The notes below the pieces were generated by a model. That model saw only the letters and a program-made list of their open reading frames with translations, was not told where the DNA came from and did not search any database. From positions 1-64,000 of IMG/VR virus record IMGVR_UViG_3300044673_000327: a DNA stretch of 64,000 nucleotides; one strand, given 5' to 3'. Origin of the DNA: a virus. Of this stretch, positions 8,226 through 16,677 are shown one piece after another. The position numbers were made by a program, and so were the translations under genes. Every line of letters begins with the position of its first letter. The stretch's first letter is position 1.

Positions 8226-8645
8226 TTAATTACCCTTGCCGATCTCGATCTTGGAGGCGAGCATGGTTAGGAACCTCACGCGTTCCGATTCGGAGAGGTT
8301 AGCGGCTAACGCCATGAGTTCTTCCGCGGTCTCGACCGTCTTACCCAACTCGGGAACGACGATACCCCGTTCCCGATTGAGTTCCTTATTAATTTCCTGT
8401 AGCTCTACCCAGAATCGCGGGATCTCTATATCCCGTAAAGTACAGAGCCTGGATATGTTTCTTTCATCGGGGAACGAGTGCGCCGATAACCAAGATCGAA
8501 CGGTAGCGTAATTAGATTTGATGTATTCGGTAAATTTCCGATACGGCTTGTAATTATTCTCGGGGACGGGATAGACCCCGTACATATCCTCGATCCATCT
8601 TTTCAACCATTCCGCAAAAGCTTCCTTCATCTGACTTTCAGCCAT
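8226..8645 (-). CDS. Repressor-like helix-turn-helix protein
   Basis: From the ATG at 8645 (AGAGAGG nine bases upstream) the protein has 139 residues. A longer open frame to 8828 has no credible start signals. KFTEYIKSNYATVRSWLSAH followed by ISRLCTL fits an XRE-type helix-turn-helix in the N-terminal half, and the rest is helical. Its position, divergent from the replication operon and next to an excisionase-like gene, suggests the lysogeny repressor. The family call is inference. Confidence 0.5.
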   Translation of the reverse strand: MAESQMKEAFAEWLKRWIEDMYGVYPVPENNYKPYRKFTEYIKSNYATVRSWLSAHSFPDERNISRLCTLRDIEIPRFWVELQEINKELNRERGIVVPELGKTVETAEELMALAANLSESERVRFLTMLASKIEIGKGN

Positions 8646-9331
8646 ACCGTAAAACCTCTCTAGAGGCGTGATCAATAGAGGTGTATATCTCTCGACAACC
8701 CGTAGATCGTCGGTTCTCGCTCTACCCCGATCGGGATACACCCGATCGTTCTCTCTTGAAAATACCATAACGCTAATACACCGGCTATCGCAACGGTAAT
8801 AGATGGATCGGGCAATAGAAAAAGTCACGTCTTCAACCTACCCGCGAATGAAGGGGCAACGGTAAGTAGATCGACGTTCTTCTATTCGTACTTATGATAG
8901 CAGTGTAACGGTACGGAAATGCGGGGCGATACCGAGAAGATCACCGCGCGCCGTGATAGCGATCACCCGAAAAAGAACCCGATCGATCGATCGACTTTTT
9001 TAAATCTAACCCCCGTTAGCGTTCAAGGTCGTATCGTTTTCCCGCGACGGGGGTATTCCGATTTTCTATTGTTATTGTTTAAAGTTCCGTTATTCCCGAT
9101 CGGACGAGAGGATCTATAGAATCGGGGAGACGATCGGGGACGGTTCGGTAAAGGATTCGGAAAGAAAAAGTAGATTGTCGTATTACTTGATTTAGAATAG
9201 GGAAAGGTGAAACGGTAGGAACGGTTCACCCGCGCGGGGCAAAGATTACAGGTATCTAGCCACAAATAAAAAGAGGAACGAGAGATTCCACCCTCTCGCC
9301 CCGCGCCTACATTCATTTAAAACGTACCTCT
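8646..9331. other. 686-base regulatory region between repressor and replication genes
   Basis: No credible gene; short open frames on both strands lack start signals. It contains an ACCTCT/AGAGGT dyad near the repressor start (8653-8688), a GATCGATCGATC run (8982-8993), a stem CCCCCGTTAGCG with CGCGACGGGGG (9009-9050), a TAGATTGTCG box at 9171, and the long stem at 9215-9310. It is the likely site of the divergent early promoters and their operators, and could hold an origin. Confidence 0.45.
9215..9310 (+). promoter_or_regulatory. Long stem-loop in the leader of the replication operon
   Basis: GCGCGGGGC (9232-9240) pairs perfectly with GCCCCGCGC (9299-9307), extended by GTAGG (9215-9219) and CCTAC (9306-9310), though the outer pairs overlap slightly with the inner stem. 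A small GAGAG/CTCTC hairpin lies within the loop. It ends 21 bases before the ATG at 9332. It could be a regulatory leader or part of an origin. Confidence 0.4.
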
Positions 9332-11011
9332 ATGATAAGCGGTATTCAACCATCCACGCAATACTTTTCCCGAAATTCGTTAGAGTATCGTCAATCCACC
9401 CGATCCGCTTCTCCCTCTTCGGATAGAGAGAGTATCGGGAACGACACCCCCCCATCGCTTCAGGGTATCAACGGGGGAGGGCAGTTCAACCGGAGAACGT
9501 GGGAGGAATCCAAGGCTCTCTACACCCTCGGATTAATTCCCGCCCACGCCCTGCTTCTAGATTACCTCTGCCTCAAATTATGGCGCGTCGGGTTCTCGAC
9601 CACCAAACTCGCCATCGTCCTCGCCGAAGAGATAGGACTGACGAGATCGACCCTCTACCGGGCGATCTCGGTCCTCAAGAAAAAACTCCCCGGACTATTC
9701 CGCTTCAGCCGCCCCCTCTACAAGGGCAAGGAATTGACCGGGGATAATCGTATCCGTATCACCCGGACGGGAACCCTGCCGACCCTGCCCGCGACCCTCG
9801 AACCCGAAGAAGAAGAGTTCGGCGAGTGGGACGAGGGGGAGTTGACGGGGATGACGGAACCCGATCCCCGCTCCGATCGCGCGACGGTCTTTTTAGCGGG
9901 TGAGAGAGCGCGTCCAACAAATGATAATGACTCGAATCCCAACCCCCGTCGGGCTTTGGAGTCTCCGAAAAATGTAGATCTCTTATTAGATAATTTTAAA
10001 GATCTTTCTTTCTTCTCCCGAACAGATGAACTAGGTTCGGAGAGGGAAGCGGTCGTTGACCGCGAAGAAGGAAGGAAAGAGTTTTTTAATTCTTCTTTTT
10101 ATGGGTGCGACGGAGAGTCCCCCGAGTGTTTAACCAGAGAGTCGGTGAGTGGCTTAATCGGTGGGGAGTCCGTTTCCCTATCGGTGAGTGGCTTAACCTC
10201 TAGCGAGTCCGTTTCCCCCGTCGTTGGAGTCAAGCTTCAACGGCGAGGCTTGGAAGTTATCGAGGGGGGTCGTAGACCCCTAGAGCGAGTCCGTCGGGCT
10301 GTCGAGTGGGTTAAGGGTAAGGGGTTCGGGAATACCGGATCGGTGATCGATCGCCCGCCCGCGCCCTCGGATTCGGATAGCTACGCTACGGGGGGGGTGA
10401 GTTCAGTTAGAGACAACCCTATGCCCCAGACCCTAGAAGCACAGACCTCGCCCCGGATCTCCGATCCCCGAGAAGAAGAAATCAAAACCCTCCCTCCTTC
10501 CTTTCTCCGTAACCCGATCGTCGCTCGGTTATCGGACAGCGATCGCCGTTCGTTGTGGGAGTACGCCGTCGCCCGATGCAAGGAACTCCCGAACTGGAGT
10601 CGGGACGATCGGTATCCCCGCATCAAATCCCCGACGGCTTGGATTCTTAGCACGTTAGAGAAAGGACTTTATCAAGATTGGCTCGCGGTCACATCGACCG
10701 TCACCGTCGAGAGTATCGTCCGATCTTCGTCTCCCGCCGCCCCCGCGACCCCGAACGAGGGGATCGTGAAACCGAGTAAGCCCGTGATATTTATCCAGCA
10801 AATAGTAAACCTCGAACAGCTAACTTGGCGATTGGGAATGTTCCCCGACAAAATCGACATTCCCGATATGCCCGAAGAATTCGAGGGGTTAAACGGGCTA
10901 GAAATCTTCGGACGACTGAAAGAAAACCTAGAACTTCTTCGTTTGTTCAAAGGGCTGAACGTTCCCGAAGACTACGTTTTTACCGAAAGCTTCGTACTTC
11001 CCAATCCGTAA
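9332..11011 (+). CDS. Replication initiator / helicase-loader candidate with winged helix
   Basis: The 559-residue protein has a winged-helix domain at about 50-130 (STTKLAIVLAEEIGLTRSTL, then YRAISVLKKKLPG), like phage and plasmid initiators. A disordered linker (130-365) follows. The C-terminal domain has LWEYAVARCKELPNW and KSPTAWILSTLEKGL, a layout seen in DnaD-like or cyanobacterial replication proteins. Position directly upstream of DnaB supports origin binding or helicase loading. The linker contains a copy of the purine repeat (10064) and of leader hairpin A (10375), followed by an ATG at 10421 that might start a shorter C-terminal product. Confidence 0.6.
   Translation: MISGIQPSTQYFSRNSLEYRQSTRSASPSSDRESIGNDTPPSLQGINGGGQFNRRTWEESKALYTLGLIPAHALLLDYLCLKLWRVGFSTTKLAIVLAEEIGLTRSTLYRAISVLKKKLPGLFRFSRPLYKGKELTGDNRIRITRTGTLPTLPATLEPEEEEFGEWDEGELTGMTEPDPRSDRATVFLAGERARPTNDNDSNPNPRRALESPKNVDLLLDNFKDLSFFSRTDELGSEREAVVDREEGRKEFFNSSFYGCDGESPECLTRESVSGLIGGESVSLSVSGLTSSESVSPVVGVKLQRRGLEVIEGGRRPLERVRRAVEWVKGKGFGNTGSVIDRPPAPSDSDSYATGGVSSVRDNPMPQTLEAQTSPRISDPREEEIKTLPPSFLRNPIVARLSDSDRRSLWEYAVARCKELPNWSRDDRYPRIKSPTAWILSTLEKGLYQDWLAVTSTVTVESIVRSSSPAAPATPNEGIVKPSKPVIFIQQIVNLEQLTWRLGMFPDKIDIPDMPEEFEGLNGLEIFGRLKENLELLRLFKGLNVPEDYVFTESFVLPNP
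10064..10100 (+). repeat. Purine-rich dispersed repeat, inside the replication gene
   Basis: GAAGGAAGGAAAGAG followed by a T-run and TTCTTCTTTTTATGGGTG. It encodes EEGRKEFFNSSFYG in the linker. The same element occurs between genes at 14467, 20386, 27448, 39578 and 52457. Confidence 0.5.
10375..10400 (+). repeat. Leader hairpin family A, copy inside the replication gene
   Basis: GGATAGCTACGCTACGGG and a GGGTGAG tail, encoding DSYATGGVS. Twenty bases downstream, ACAACCCTATG mirrors the ACCTATG start context at 5563, so a transplanted leader or internal start is possible. Confidence 0.5.
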
Positions 11012-11023
11012 ACCCGAAGACCC

Positions 11024-11509
11024 ATGCCTAAAAAGAAAACCAAAAGCCAGTTCCATAAAGGATTCGGGAAACTCCCGAAAGCCGACCCGAACGCCGAACG
11101 TTACCAGAAAGCGATCGACGCTCTATTCAAATCGGCGAGCGGGTTCGCCAAGTCCGATCCCTCCCGTTCCGCGGTCTATCTCCCCGTTCAGGACGCGGCT
11201 CTCGGGGTGGCGAGCCTATTAATCCTCGCCGATTCGATTCCGAAGGATCGTCGGATGTACCGGGAGTCCGCCTCTTTCTGGATGTCCCTGATCTTGATCT
11301 CCATTCCCGAAATGCTGGAACCGATAAAAGAGATCGAACGGGTTTTCGGATTCGATCGATCGGCGACCGAACGCGCCACGGAAATGATCCGCGTCTCCCG
11401 AGAACTCCAGAACGCGATGCGACAGGAACAAGAGCGGCAGATCGAGTCAATCGAGAACGAGATCGATACCGAACCGGAAATAGAACCAGAAACCGATCTA
11501 GAACCCTAG
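11024..11509 (+). CDS. Unknown protein between initiator and helicase
   Basis: The 161-residue protein has a basic start (MPKKKTKSQFHKGFGK), a helical core (SASFWMSLILISIPEMLE) and an acidic Glu-rich tail. No motif recognised. It starts 12 bases after the initiator gene and ends three bases before dnaB, so it is probably a replication accessory protein, a role inferred from position only. Confidence 0.55.
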   Translation: MPKKKTKSQFHKGFGKLPKADPNAERYQKAIDALFKSASGFAKSDPSRSAVYLPVQDAALGVASLLILADSIPKDRRMYRESASFWMSLILISIPEMLEPIKEIERVFGFDRSATERATEMIRVSRELQNAMRQEQERQIESIENEIDTEPEIEPETDLEP

Positions 11510-11512
11510 CCC

Positions 11513-12868
11513 ATGATCACCGATCCCTCTCTCCCCCCCCAGAGCATCGATTGCGAGGAAACGATTCTCGGGGGGATTCTTCTCGATCCCAAGGCTTTTC
11601 CCCGAATCGTCGATACCCTCAAGCCCGAGGATTTTTACGTTCGATCGCATCAGGAGATCTATAAAGCGGCGATCTCTCTTCACGGGAAAAAAGAACCGAC
11701 CGACCTGATGACGATGAGTACGTGGCTTCAAGATCGGCATCTTCTCGAAGAGGTGGGCGGGATACCCCGACTACTACAACTGGTCGATCGTACCGTGAGC
11801 GCCGCTAATATCGATCGCTACGCCGAACTGGTGATCGATAAATCCACCCGACGACAACTGATTAGCGCGGCGGGACAGATTATCGAACTGGCTCGGGATA
11901 CCTCGATGGATCTCGATGAGGTTCTACAGTCCTCCACCGAACGACTCAATAAAGTTGTCGTCTCTCGTTCCCTCGATTCCGATGACAGCCGTTGGGAATT
12001 CCCCGATGTCTGGACGAACTATTACGACAATCTCGATAACCCCCGTTATCTCCTATCCACGGGACTCGCTAATCTCGATACCCTCACCGGGAAACTCGTT
12101 CTCGGGGATTACTCGATCGTCGCCGCCCGTCCCTCGATGGGTAAGTCGTGGTTCGCGAACTGGCTCGCTCTCTCGGTGGCGAAACAGGGATACCCCGTTC
12201 TCTATTTCACCTCCGAGATGGATAAACGGAGTGTCGGTAATCGTATGATCGCCACTCTCGCCAAAGTTCCCCTCGGTAAGATCGTTAATCCCTCTGAAAA
12301 CCCTCAAACTCCCGAGGAACAGGAACGGATCATGCTCGCCTATCACGAGTACGAGAACCTACCCATCACCCTGATCGATAAACCGGGTTCATCCCTCTCC
12401 TATAACTACATCAAGTCCGAGTGCGATCGGACGATTCGCGAGTACAAGAACAATCCACCCCACCAACGTCTCGGGCTAGTCCTTCAGGACTACATCCAAC
12501 TGATCGGCGATTCGGGTAGTTCCGGACGGGTAGGAGAACTCACCCAGATCTCCAAGAACTTCAAGGCGATCGCCCGCGATTACCGTACCCACGTCTGTGT
12601 TCTCTCCCAACTCAATCGCGGGGTCGAGTCCCGCAACGATAAACGTCCCCTCATGTCCGATCTCAGAGAGAGCGGCGGTCTTGAACAGGATGCCGACCTC
12701 ATCCTTATGCCCTATAGGGATGAATACTATAACCCCGAATCCGCCGATCGCGACATCGTGGAGATGATCGTTCGCAAGAACCGCAACGGTCAGGTCGGTA
12801 CGGCACGATGCGGACTCGCTATCTCCTACGGGGAATTCCGCTCTTTCGGAGATCATCGATCTTTCTAA
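11513..12868 (+). CDS. dnaB: Replicative DNA helicase, DnaB family
   Basis: The 451-residue protein has both DnaB parts. The N-terminal domain (PPQSIDCEETILGGILLDPK) matches the DnaB start motif PHSIEAEQSVLGGLL. A RecA-like ATPase follows with Walker A in AARPSMGKSW at about 204-213, Walker B-like LGLVLQDYIQL near 320, and the DnaB motifs LSQLNRGVESR and LMSDLRESGGLEQDADLI. It unwinds DNA ahead of the phage fork and normally interacts with primase and a loader. Length is normal. There is no Shine-Dalgarno; the ATG is three bases from the previous stop, so coupling is likely. Confidence 0.95.
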   Translation: MITDPSLPPQSIDCEETILGGILLDPKAFPRIVDTLKPEDFYVRSHQEIYKAAISLHGKKEPTDLMTMSTWLQDRHLLEEVGGIPRLLQLVDRTVSAANIDRYAELVIDKSTRRQLISAAGQIIELARDTSMDLDEVLQSSTERLNKVVVSRSLDSDDSRWEFPDVWTNYYDNLDNPRYLLSTGLANLDTLTGKLVLGDYSIVAARPSMGKSWFANWLALSVAKQGYPVLYFTSEMDKRSVGNRMIATLAKVPLGKIVNPSENPQTPEEQERIMLAYHEYENLPITLIDKPGSSLSYNYIKSECDRTIREYKNNPPHQRLGLVLQDYIQLIGDSGSSGRVGELTQISKNFKAIARDYRTHVCVLSQLNRGVESRNDKRPLMSDLRESGGLEQDADLILMPYRDEYYNPESADRDIVEMIVRKNRNGQVGTARCGLAISYGEFRSFGDHRSF

Positions 12869-12882
12869 TTCATCCCTAACCC

Positions 12883-13740
12883 ATGAACCAACCCGATCCC
12901 GATACCTTTTTCTCTTTCGGTGGTGGTGTTCAATCGACGGCGATCGCGATGATCCTCTGCAAAGAACCCCACCGCTTTACCGATCTCGGTTTGTTCCTAC
13001 CCAAAACAATCGTGTTCGCCGATACCGGTTCCGAACCCCTCAAGCTCTATCCCCATATCGAAAGGGTATTCGATCTTCTAGAAGGCGCGGGGTACGAACC
13101 CGTCACCGTCCTCCAGATCGATAAAGAGGGGAAGCCCGTCATCCTACACGAGAGCGAGCGGGGTCTCGCTTCCGTTCCTTGGTTCACCGAGAACGCGGAC
13201 GGGGAGCGGGGTATTCTCCGAAGACAGTGTACTTCCGAGTTCAAGATCACCCCGATCCAGAAAGAAATGCGGAAACGTCTCGGTTACAAGAAAGGTCAAC
13301 GGATTCCCACTGGCAAAGCTAAACTCTGGCTCGGTATCTCGGCCGACGAACAACAACGCGCCCGGATCAATCCCGATAAATGGATCGAGAATATCTATCC
13401 CCTACTCGCTATCGGTTGGAATCGCGTCGATTGCGCCGTCTACGCCAAACACCATCTCGGGTACGACGTTCCTAAATCCGCCTGTTTCTTCTGCCCGTTC
13501 ACCAACCCGAAAGAGTGGGAACGGAGAAAGGAACTCGAACCCGAAGAGTTTCAAAGAGCCGTCGAGGTGGAGAAGAACCTGAAAGATGTCCAAACGTTCG
13601 GAAAGAGAATCGGTAACTGCAATAACCCGATCTATATTCATCCCTCCTGTAAACCTCTCGACGACGCGGTACTCGATCAATTACCCCTACCCGTCGGTTA
13701 TGGCTTCAGAGCCGAGTGTTCGGGTAGTTGCGGGGTTTAG
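12883..13740 (+). CDS. PP-loop ATPase, PAPS-reductase-like
   Basis: SFGGGVQSTA at residues 11-20 is the PP-loop (SGGxxS) that binds the ATP pyrophosphate. VFADTGSEP, RRQCTSEFK and SACFFCPFTNPKEW fit the phosphoadenylylsulfate reductase-like phage family. In known members the fold activates sulfate, makes thiolated nucleotides or modifies DNA; which applies here cannot be read from sequence. It follows dnaB by 14 bases in the replication operon, which would suit a nucleotide- or DNA-modifying role. Confidence 0.75.
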   Translation: MNQPDPDTFFSFGGGVQSTAIAMILCKEPHRFTDLGLFLPKTIVFADTGSEPLKLYPHIERVFDLLEGAGYEPVTVLQIDKEGKPVILHESERGLASVPWFTENADGERGILRRQCTSEFKITPIQKEMRKRLGYKKGQRIPTGKAKLWLGISADEQQRARINPDKWIENIYPLLAIGWNRVDCAVYAKHHLGYDVPKSACFFCPFTNPKEWERRKELEPEEFQRAVEVEKNLKDVQTFGKRIGNCNNPIYIHPSCKPLDDAVLDQLPLPVGYGFRAECSGSCGV

Positions 13741-13755
13741 TTTTGCCCTCGAAAG

Positions 13756-13772
13756 TATATCGTTAATCTACC
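13756..13772. promoter_or_regulatory. Dyad TATATCGTTAATCTACC
   Basis: Second copy of the TAGATCGTTAATCTA box, 19 bases before the ATG at 13791. TTGCCC at 13743 could serve as a -35 with TAATCT as a weak -10. Confidence 0.35.
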
Positions 13773-13790
13773 TACCAAAAGATAAAGCTG

Positions 13791-14039
13791 ATGGAAGAAA
13801 CACAGGACAGAAAACTCGTTGTCGGAACCACTTGGCAACACTATAAGGGCAATACCTATCTTATCGTGGCTCTCGCCCTCAATGAAGCCGATAAGATACC
13901 GGTCGTGGTTTACCAGAGCGAGAAAGATCACCGCGAGGTATGGGTCAGATCCCGAGAGGATTTCCTCGCTACCCTCACATCGAAAGAGGGGGAATTTTAC
14001 CGTTTTACCAAACTAACTCCCCGTTATTCCAGAAGATAG
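13791..14039 (+). CDS. Unknown small protein, 82 residues
   Basis: The sequence (VVGTTWQHYKGNTYLIVALA, then VVYQSEKDHREVWVRSREDF) matches the pattern of the DUF1653 family (WxHYKGNxYxVxxxAxxSE), small bacterial proteins of unknown role. It is beta-rich. It heads a run of small plus-strand genes (13791-15115). Confidence 0.65.
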   Translation: MEETQDRKLVVGTTWQHYKGNTYLIVALALNEADKIPVVVYQSEKDHREVWVRSREDFLATLTSKEGEFYRFTKLTPRYSRR

Positions 14040-14042
14040 TCC

Positions 14043-14261
14043 ATGAATCGCTCATGCCCCGTTGCCCACCTTTTTGTAGAAGAAGAATGTTCGTTCTTTA
14101 CCCAAGGCGCTTATTGGTGCTACGGAACCGATGGCTTCGTGGTCGGGGCTAATTTCTGTGTTCCGATCGCCGTAGCCAATCGATATGAAAAAGGAAACGG
14201 TGATGCCTTGCATGAATGGCTTCACTGGTTAACCCCGCAAGAACCTTACACCCAAATCTAA
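14043..14261 (+). CDS. Cys-rich small protein
   Basis: The 72-residue protein has four Cys (CPVAHLFVEEEC, YWCYG, NFC) that might bind metal. Four bases separate it from the previous stop. No family recognised. Confidence 0.5.
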   Translation: MNRSCPVAHLFVEEECSFFTQGAYWCYGTDGFVVGANFCVPIAVANRYEKGNGDALHEWLHWLTPQEPYTQI

Positions 14262-14267
14262 ATCACC

Positions 14268-14465
14268 ATGCAACTCTCCGAGATCCCTATCGATACCTCG
14301 ATCACCGAAACGAGCGATCGCTTTATCGCTACCTATTACCCCGAATCCAATCCGATGATGTCCGTGGTCGAGATCTACGACCAATACACCGACAAGAAAG
14401 AAACCCGATCTCGGGATTACGTTCGGGAGTTACGAGATCTCCTCAACCGTCTCCCCCTCGATTAG
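14268..14465 (+). CDS. Unknown small protein, 65 residues
   Basis: Acidic, with SMMSVVEIYDQYTDKKETRS-like strand and turn segments and a short C-terminal helix (VRELRDLLNRLPLD). It starts seven bases after the previous gene in the same operon. No function assigned. Confidence 0.5.
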   Translation: MQLSEIPIDTSITETSDRFIATYYPESNPMMSVVEIYDQYTDKKETRSRDYVRELRDLLNRLPLD

Positions 14466-14466
14466 A

Positions 14467-14495
14467 GAGGAAGGAGAGGAAAGAGTTTTTTATTT
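14467..14495 (+). repeat. Purine-rich dispersed repeat
   Basis: GGAAGGAGAGGAAAGAG followed by TTTTTTATTTATT, filling the gap between two small genes and ending just before the AAGGAG ribosome site of 14514. Confidence 0.5.
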
Positions 14496-14513
14496 ATTCA
14501 AGGAGTTAATTCG

Positions 14514-14717
14514 ATGCCAGATGTCAATCATTCTTTGTCTTCCAATACTCCCGACGATTTCCCTACCCCTCGACAGGAAAAGGAGATCGATCGCATCGAG
14601 CGGGAGTACCACGAGTCCCGAATGAAAGCGGCGGGCTTACTGGACGAGGAGGGAAACCCCACCGACAAATTCTACGAACAGGGTCAACTAGAGTACGAAA
14701 TCGCCAGAGGTAAATAA
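14514..14717 (+). CDS. Small acidic helical protein
   Basis: The 67-residue protein has a clear helix (PRQEKEIDRIEREYHESRM). CAAGGAG lies eight bases before the ATG. The next gene begins two bases after its stop. Function unknown. Confidence 0.55.
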   Translation: MPDVNHSLSSNTPDDFPTPRQEKEIDRIEREYHESRMKAAGLLDEEGNPTDKFYEQGQLEYEIARGK

Positions 14718-14719
14718 TC

Positions 14720-15115
14720 ATGAGAATTCAAGATGGAGTAGATCGCATCGACAATCAGAAGTTCGAGAAAATCGAAAATAGCTTAAAACTAATCCTCGTA
14801 ACACAATTCGAGGTACAGGCTCTAGAAGCTAAACTCGCCCAACTAAAAGGCGTGTTGCGGGATAGTATCGACTTTGTAGCCGATACCCTCGACGGGGATT
14901 ATTTCGAGGATCAATTGACCTTCTGCATCACCCCGAACGGGAAAGATCACTACGGGGTCACGTTGTGCGGGGGTAAGCTATCCGACTTTTATCCTATCGT
15001 CCGTCCCGAAGTACCTAAACCCGAGTTCGAGTATAAGCCCTACGATCTACCCGAAGAGACGGAAACGGAAAGCTCGATCTCTTCTGTCGATGGCTTTTAT
15101 TCACTCGGTAAGTAG
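14720..15115 (+). CDS. Unknown protein, 131 residues
   Basis: An N-terminal coiled-coil helix (NSLKLILVTQFEVQALEAKL) is followed by strands (DQLTFCITPNGKDHYGVTLC) and a Pro/Glu-rich tail. It ends an operon; its stop overlaps the GTAGATCGTGAATCTAT dyad. Function unknown. Confidence 0.55.
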   Translation: MRIQDGVDRIDNQKFEKIENSLKLILVTQFEVQALEAKLAQLKGVLRDSIDFVADTLDGDYFEDQLTFCITPNGKDHYGVTLCGGKLSDFYPIVRPEVPKPEFEYKPYDLPEETETESSISSVDGFYSLGK

Positions 15116-15128
15116 ATCGTGAATCTAT
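15112..15128. promoter_or_regulatory. Dyad GTAGATCGTGAATCTAT
   Basis: Third copy of the TAGATCGTTAATCTA-type box. It covers the stop codon of the upstream gene and precedes a family A leader hairpin at 15145. Confidence 0.35.
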
Positions 15129-15144
15129 CTATAGATTTCTCGAC

Positions 15145-15171
15145 GGATAGCTACGCTACATAGATAATGAG
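15145..15171 (+). repeat. Leader hairpin family A
   Basis: GGATAGCTACGCTACATAG and ATAATGAGG; TAGC pairs with GCTA around TAC. It sits upstream of the gene at 15292 (or an alternative start at 15205). Confidence 0.55.
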
Positions 15172-15291
15172 GTAAGGCATAAAGCGTCAAGCCACGGGAG
15201 AGAAATGGAAAGTGTATCGTCAACCCTATACCTTCTATCCTCTCCCGATTTTTCTATCCATCCATCCACGCACCTGTCTATCTACACGACC

Positions 15292-15555
15292 ATGCAGACC
15301 ACCACCGACACCCTACCGAAATACGAACGGGTAGCCTTAACCCGAGAAGAGATCGAACGCTTTCAACTCGTCCTCGCTTCCCTCTCTACCAATCTATCCC
15401 CCGGTCGGTTCTATGAAATTCTCGAACTGAACCCTAATTACTATCACTCCCACGCCATGTACGATCGCTTTCTCGCTATCGGTCACGGGCTACAGGTCAT
15501 CGATACCGATACTCTCGTCCGTCTCGCCAACGCCTATAGTTCTCGGGAGGTGTAG
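15292..15555 (+). CDS. Unknown small protein, 87 residues
   Basis: I start it at MQTTTDTLPKYERVALTREE. An upstream in-frame ATG at 15205 has GGGAGA before it but would add a low-complexity Ser/Thr/His stretch that reads like untranslated DNA. The core is helical (REEIERFQLVLASLSTNL). Its stop lies two bases from the GTG of the next gene. Function unknown. Confidence 0.5.
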   Translation: MQTTTDTLPKYERVALTREEIERFQLVLASLSTNLSPGRFYEILELNPNYYHSHAMYDRFLAIGHGLQVIDTDTLVRLANAYSSREV

Positions 15556-15556
15556 G

Positions 15557-15778
15557 GTGAGTAAATGGAATCCGCCCCGATATAGCAAATACGCGTTTCC
15601 CGACAATCCCTCGACTATCCGATCGGACGCGAAAGGACTAACTAAACTCGAATGGATGGTCGGTCAGGTATTGCCCGCGATGGTGCAGAGCGGCTATAGC
15701 GGCTACGACAACGCCGTAGAGTCGGCGGTAGAGATCTCCATCCGCGCTCTCGAAGAGATCGAGAAACGTCAGTCTTAA
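15557..15778 (+). CDS. Small conserved phage-type protein, GTG start
   Basis: The 73-residue pattern GLTKLEWMVGQVLPAMVQSG, then AVEISIRALEEIEK, resembles short phage proteins with LTKLE.xAxxxMQGLLAS...A..I.A..I..LE, all of unknown role. GGGAGGTGTAG precedes the GTG start. Confidence 0.6.
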   Translation: MSKWNPPRYSKYAFPDNPSTIRSDAKGLTKLEWMVGQVLPAMVQSGYSGYDNAVESAVEISIRALEEIEKRQS

Positions 15779-15839
15779 TTCCACCGCTATCATCCGCTCT
15801 CTGAATCCCTTCATCCATCCCTACAGCACGAGGATAATT

Positions 15840-16319
15840 ATGCCGAAAGCAACTCTCAAAAATACCAACATCGGTAAAATGATCGACGTTTGCGACAAAG
15901 TAATCGCCGAGAAAGAACGACAAGAAGAACGGGCGGAAAGAACGAAAGTCGTCCCGATCGTACCCGAGAGTGGCGAGAAATTACCCGATACGATCGTTAT
16001 CTCCTCGATCGCCCCTGTCTCTCAAGCTCCGACCCATCAAACCCGTCGTCATTCGATCACTCTCGATCTCGATGACATCTCGATTATCAAGAAAGCGATC
16101 GGGGTTAAGGCGGAAGTCTTTCTCAAGATGATGATCGAGTTTGGAAAAGACGAGATCATTTCCGGACAGAAGCAAGAAATCGAGATATTCGCTTTTGCCA
16201 AACGTTACGACCTAGATCCCGGTGATGTTCATAAAGTATTTAATACCATTAAAGATCTCTACGTGGTCGGACAACAACTCAAAATCCCTTTCGTTTATTC
16301 CCCGCAATCCGAAGACTAA
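15840..16319 (+). CDS. Unknown protein, 159 residues
   Basis: A charged helix (residues 10-40), a Pro/Ser linker, then a C-terminal helical domain (DDISIIKKAIGVKAEVFLKM; AFAKRYDLDPGDVHKVFNTI). The C-terminus could be a DNA- or protein-binding helical module. Its stop overlaps the next start (TAATG). Function unknown. Confidence 0.55.
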   Translation: MPKATLKNTNIGKMIDVCDKVIAEKERQEERAERTKVVPIVPESGEKLPDTIVISSIAPVSQAPTHQTRRHSITLDLDDISIIKKAIGVKAEVFLKMMIEFGKDEIISGQKQEIEIFAFAKRYDLDPGDVHKVFNTIKDLYVVGQQLKIPFVYSPQSED

Positions 16320-16606
16320 TGGCACGACTCAAAAAGCTTACCTATTACTCTATCCAAGTTTCGGGGCAGAATACGCCCTATCACTTTTACCGCTACAGGA
16401 CAATCTCCTCTACCCGTCGGCTGATCGATAAGTTGGTTCGGAAAGATCCGACTATCAGTATCGACATTACCCGTCACTCTCATTGGTTTAGATACAACGA
16501 GAGCGGTGTTCCTAAACTCATTAGGACTATGGAGACAAAGTTCTTGAAAGTCAGAGTAAAAAAGGGTAAACCTAAAATCATTCCGTGGACTAGAAAGTTC
16601 AGATGA
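16319..16606 (+). CDS. Very basic small protein
   Basis: The 95-residue protein is rich in Lys, Arg and Tyr (LKKLTYYSIQ; FLKVRVKKGKPKIIPWTRKF). Coupled to the previous gene by TAATG. The charge suggests nucleic-acid binding, but no domain is recognised. Confidence 0.5.
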   Translation: MARLKKLTYYSIQVSGQNTPYHFYRYRTISSTRRLIDKLVRKDPTISIDITRHSHWFRYNESGVPKLIRTMETKFLKVRVKKGKPKIIPWTRKFR

Positions 16607-16677
16607 ATTTTCTAGTCTCCTAATTTAACTTTCTTCTCATTCCTCTCTTTCCTTTCTTTATCACCTACCTACCCACC

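Noticed and set aside
8646-8828. N-terminal extension of the repressor-like frame to 8828
   Set aside because: The extension (with YYRCDSRCISV and Arg/Asp-rich stretches) reads like non-coding DNA, and a good Shine-Dalgarno supports the start at 8645.
8919-9316. Open frames on both strands between the repressor and replication genes
   Set aside because: Low-complexity Arg/Ser/Pro/Phe translations, no ribosome sites, and they run through clear stems of the regulatory region.
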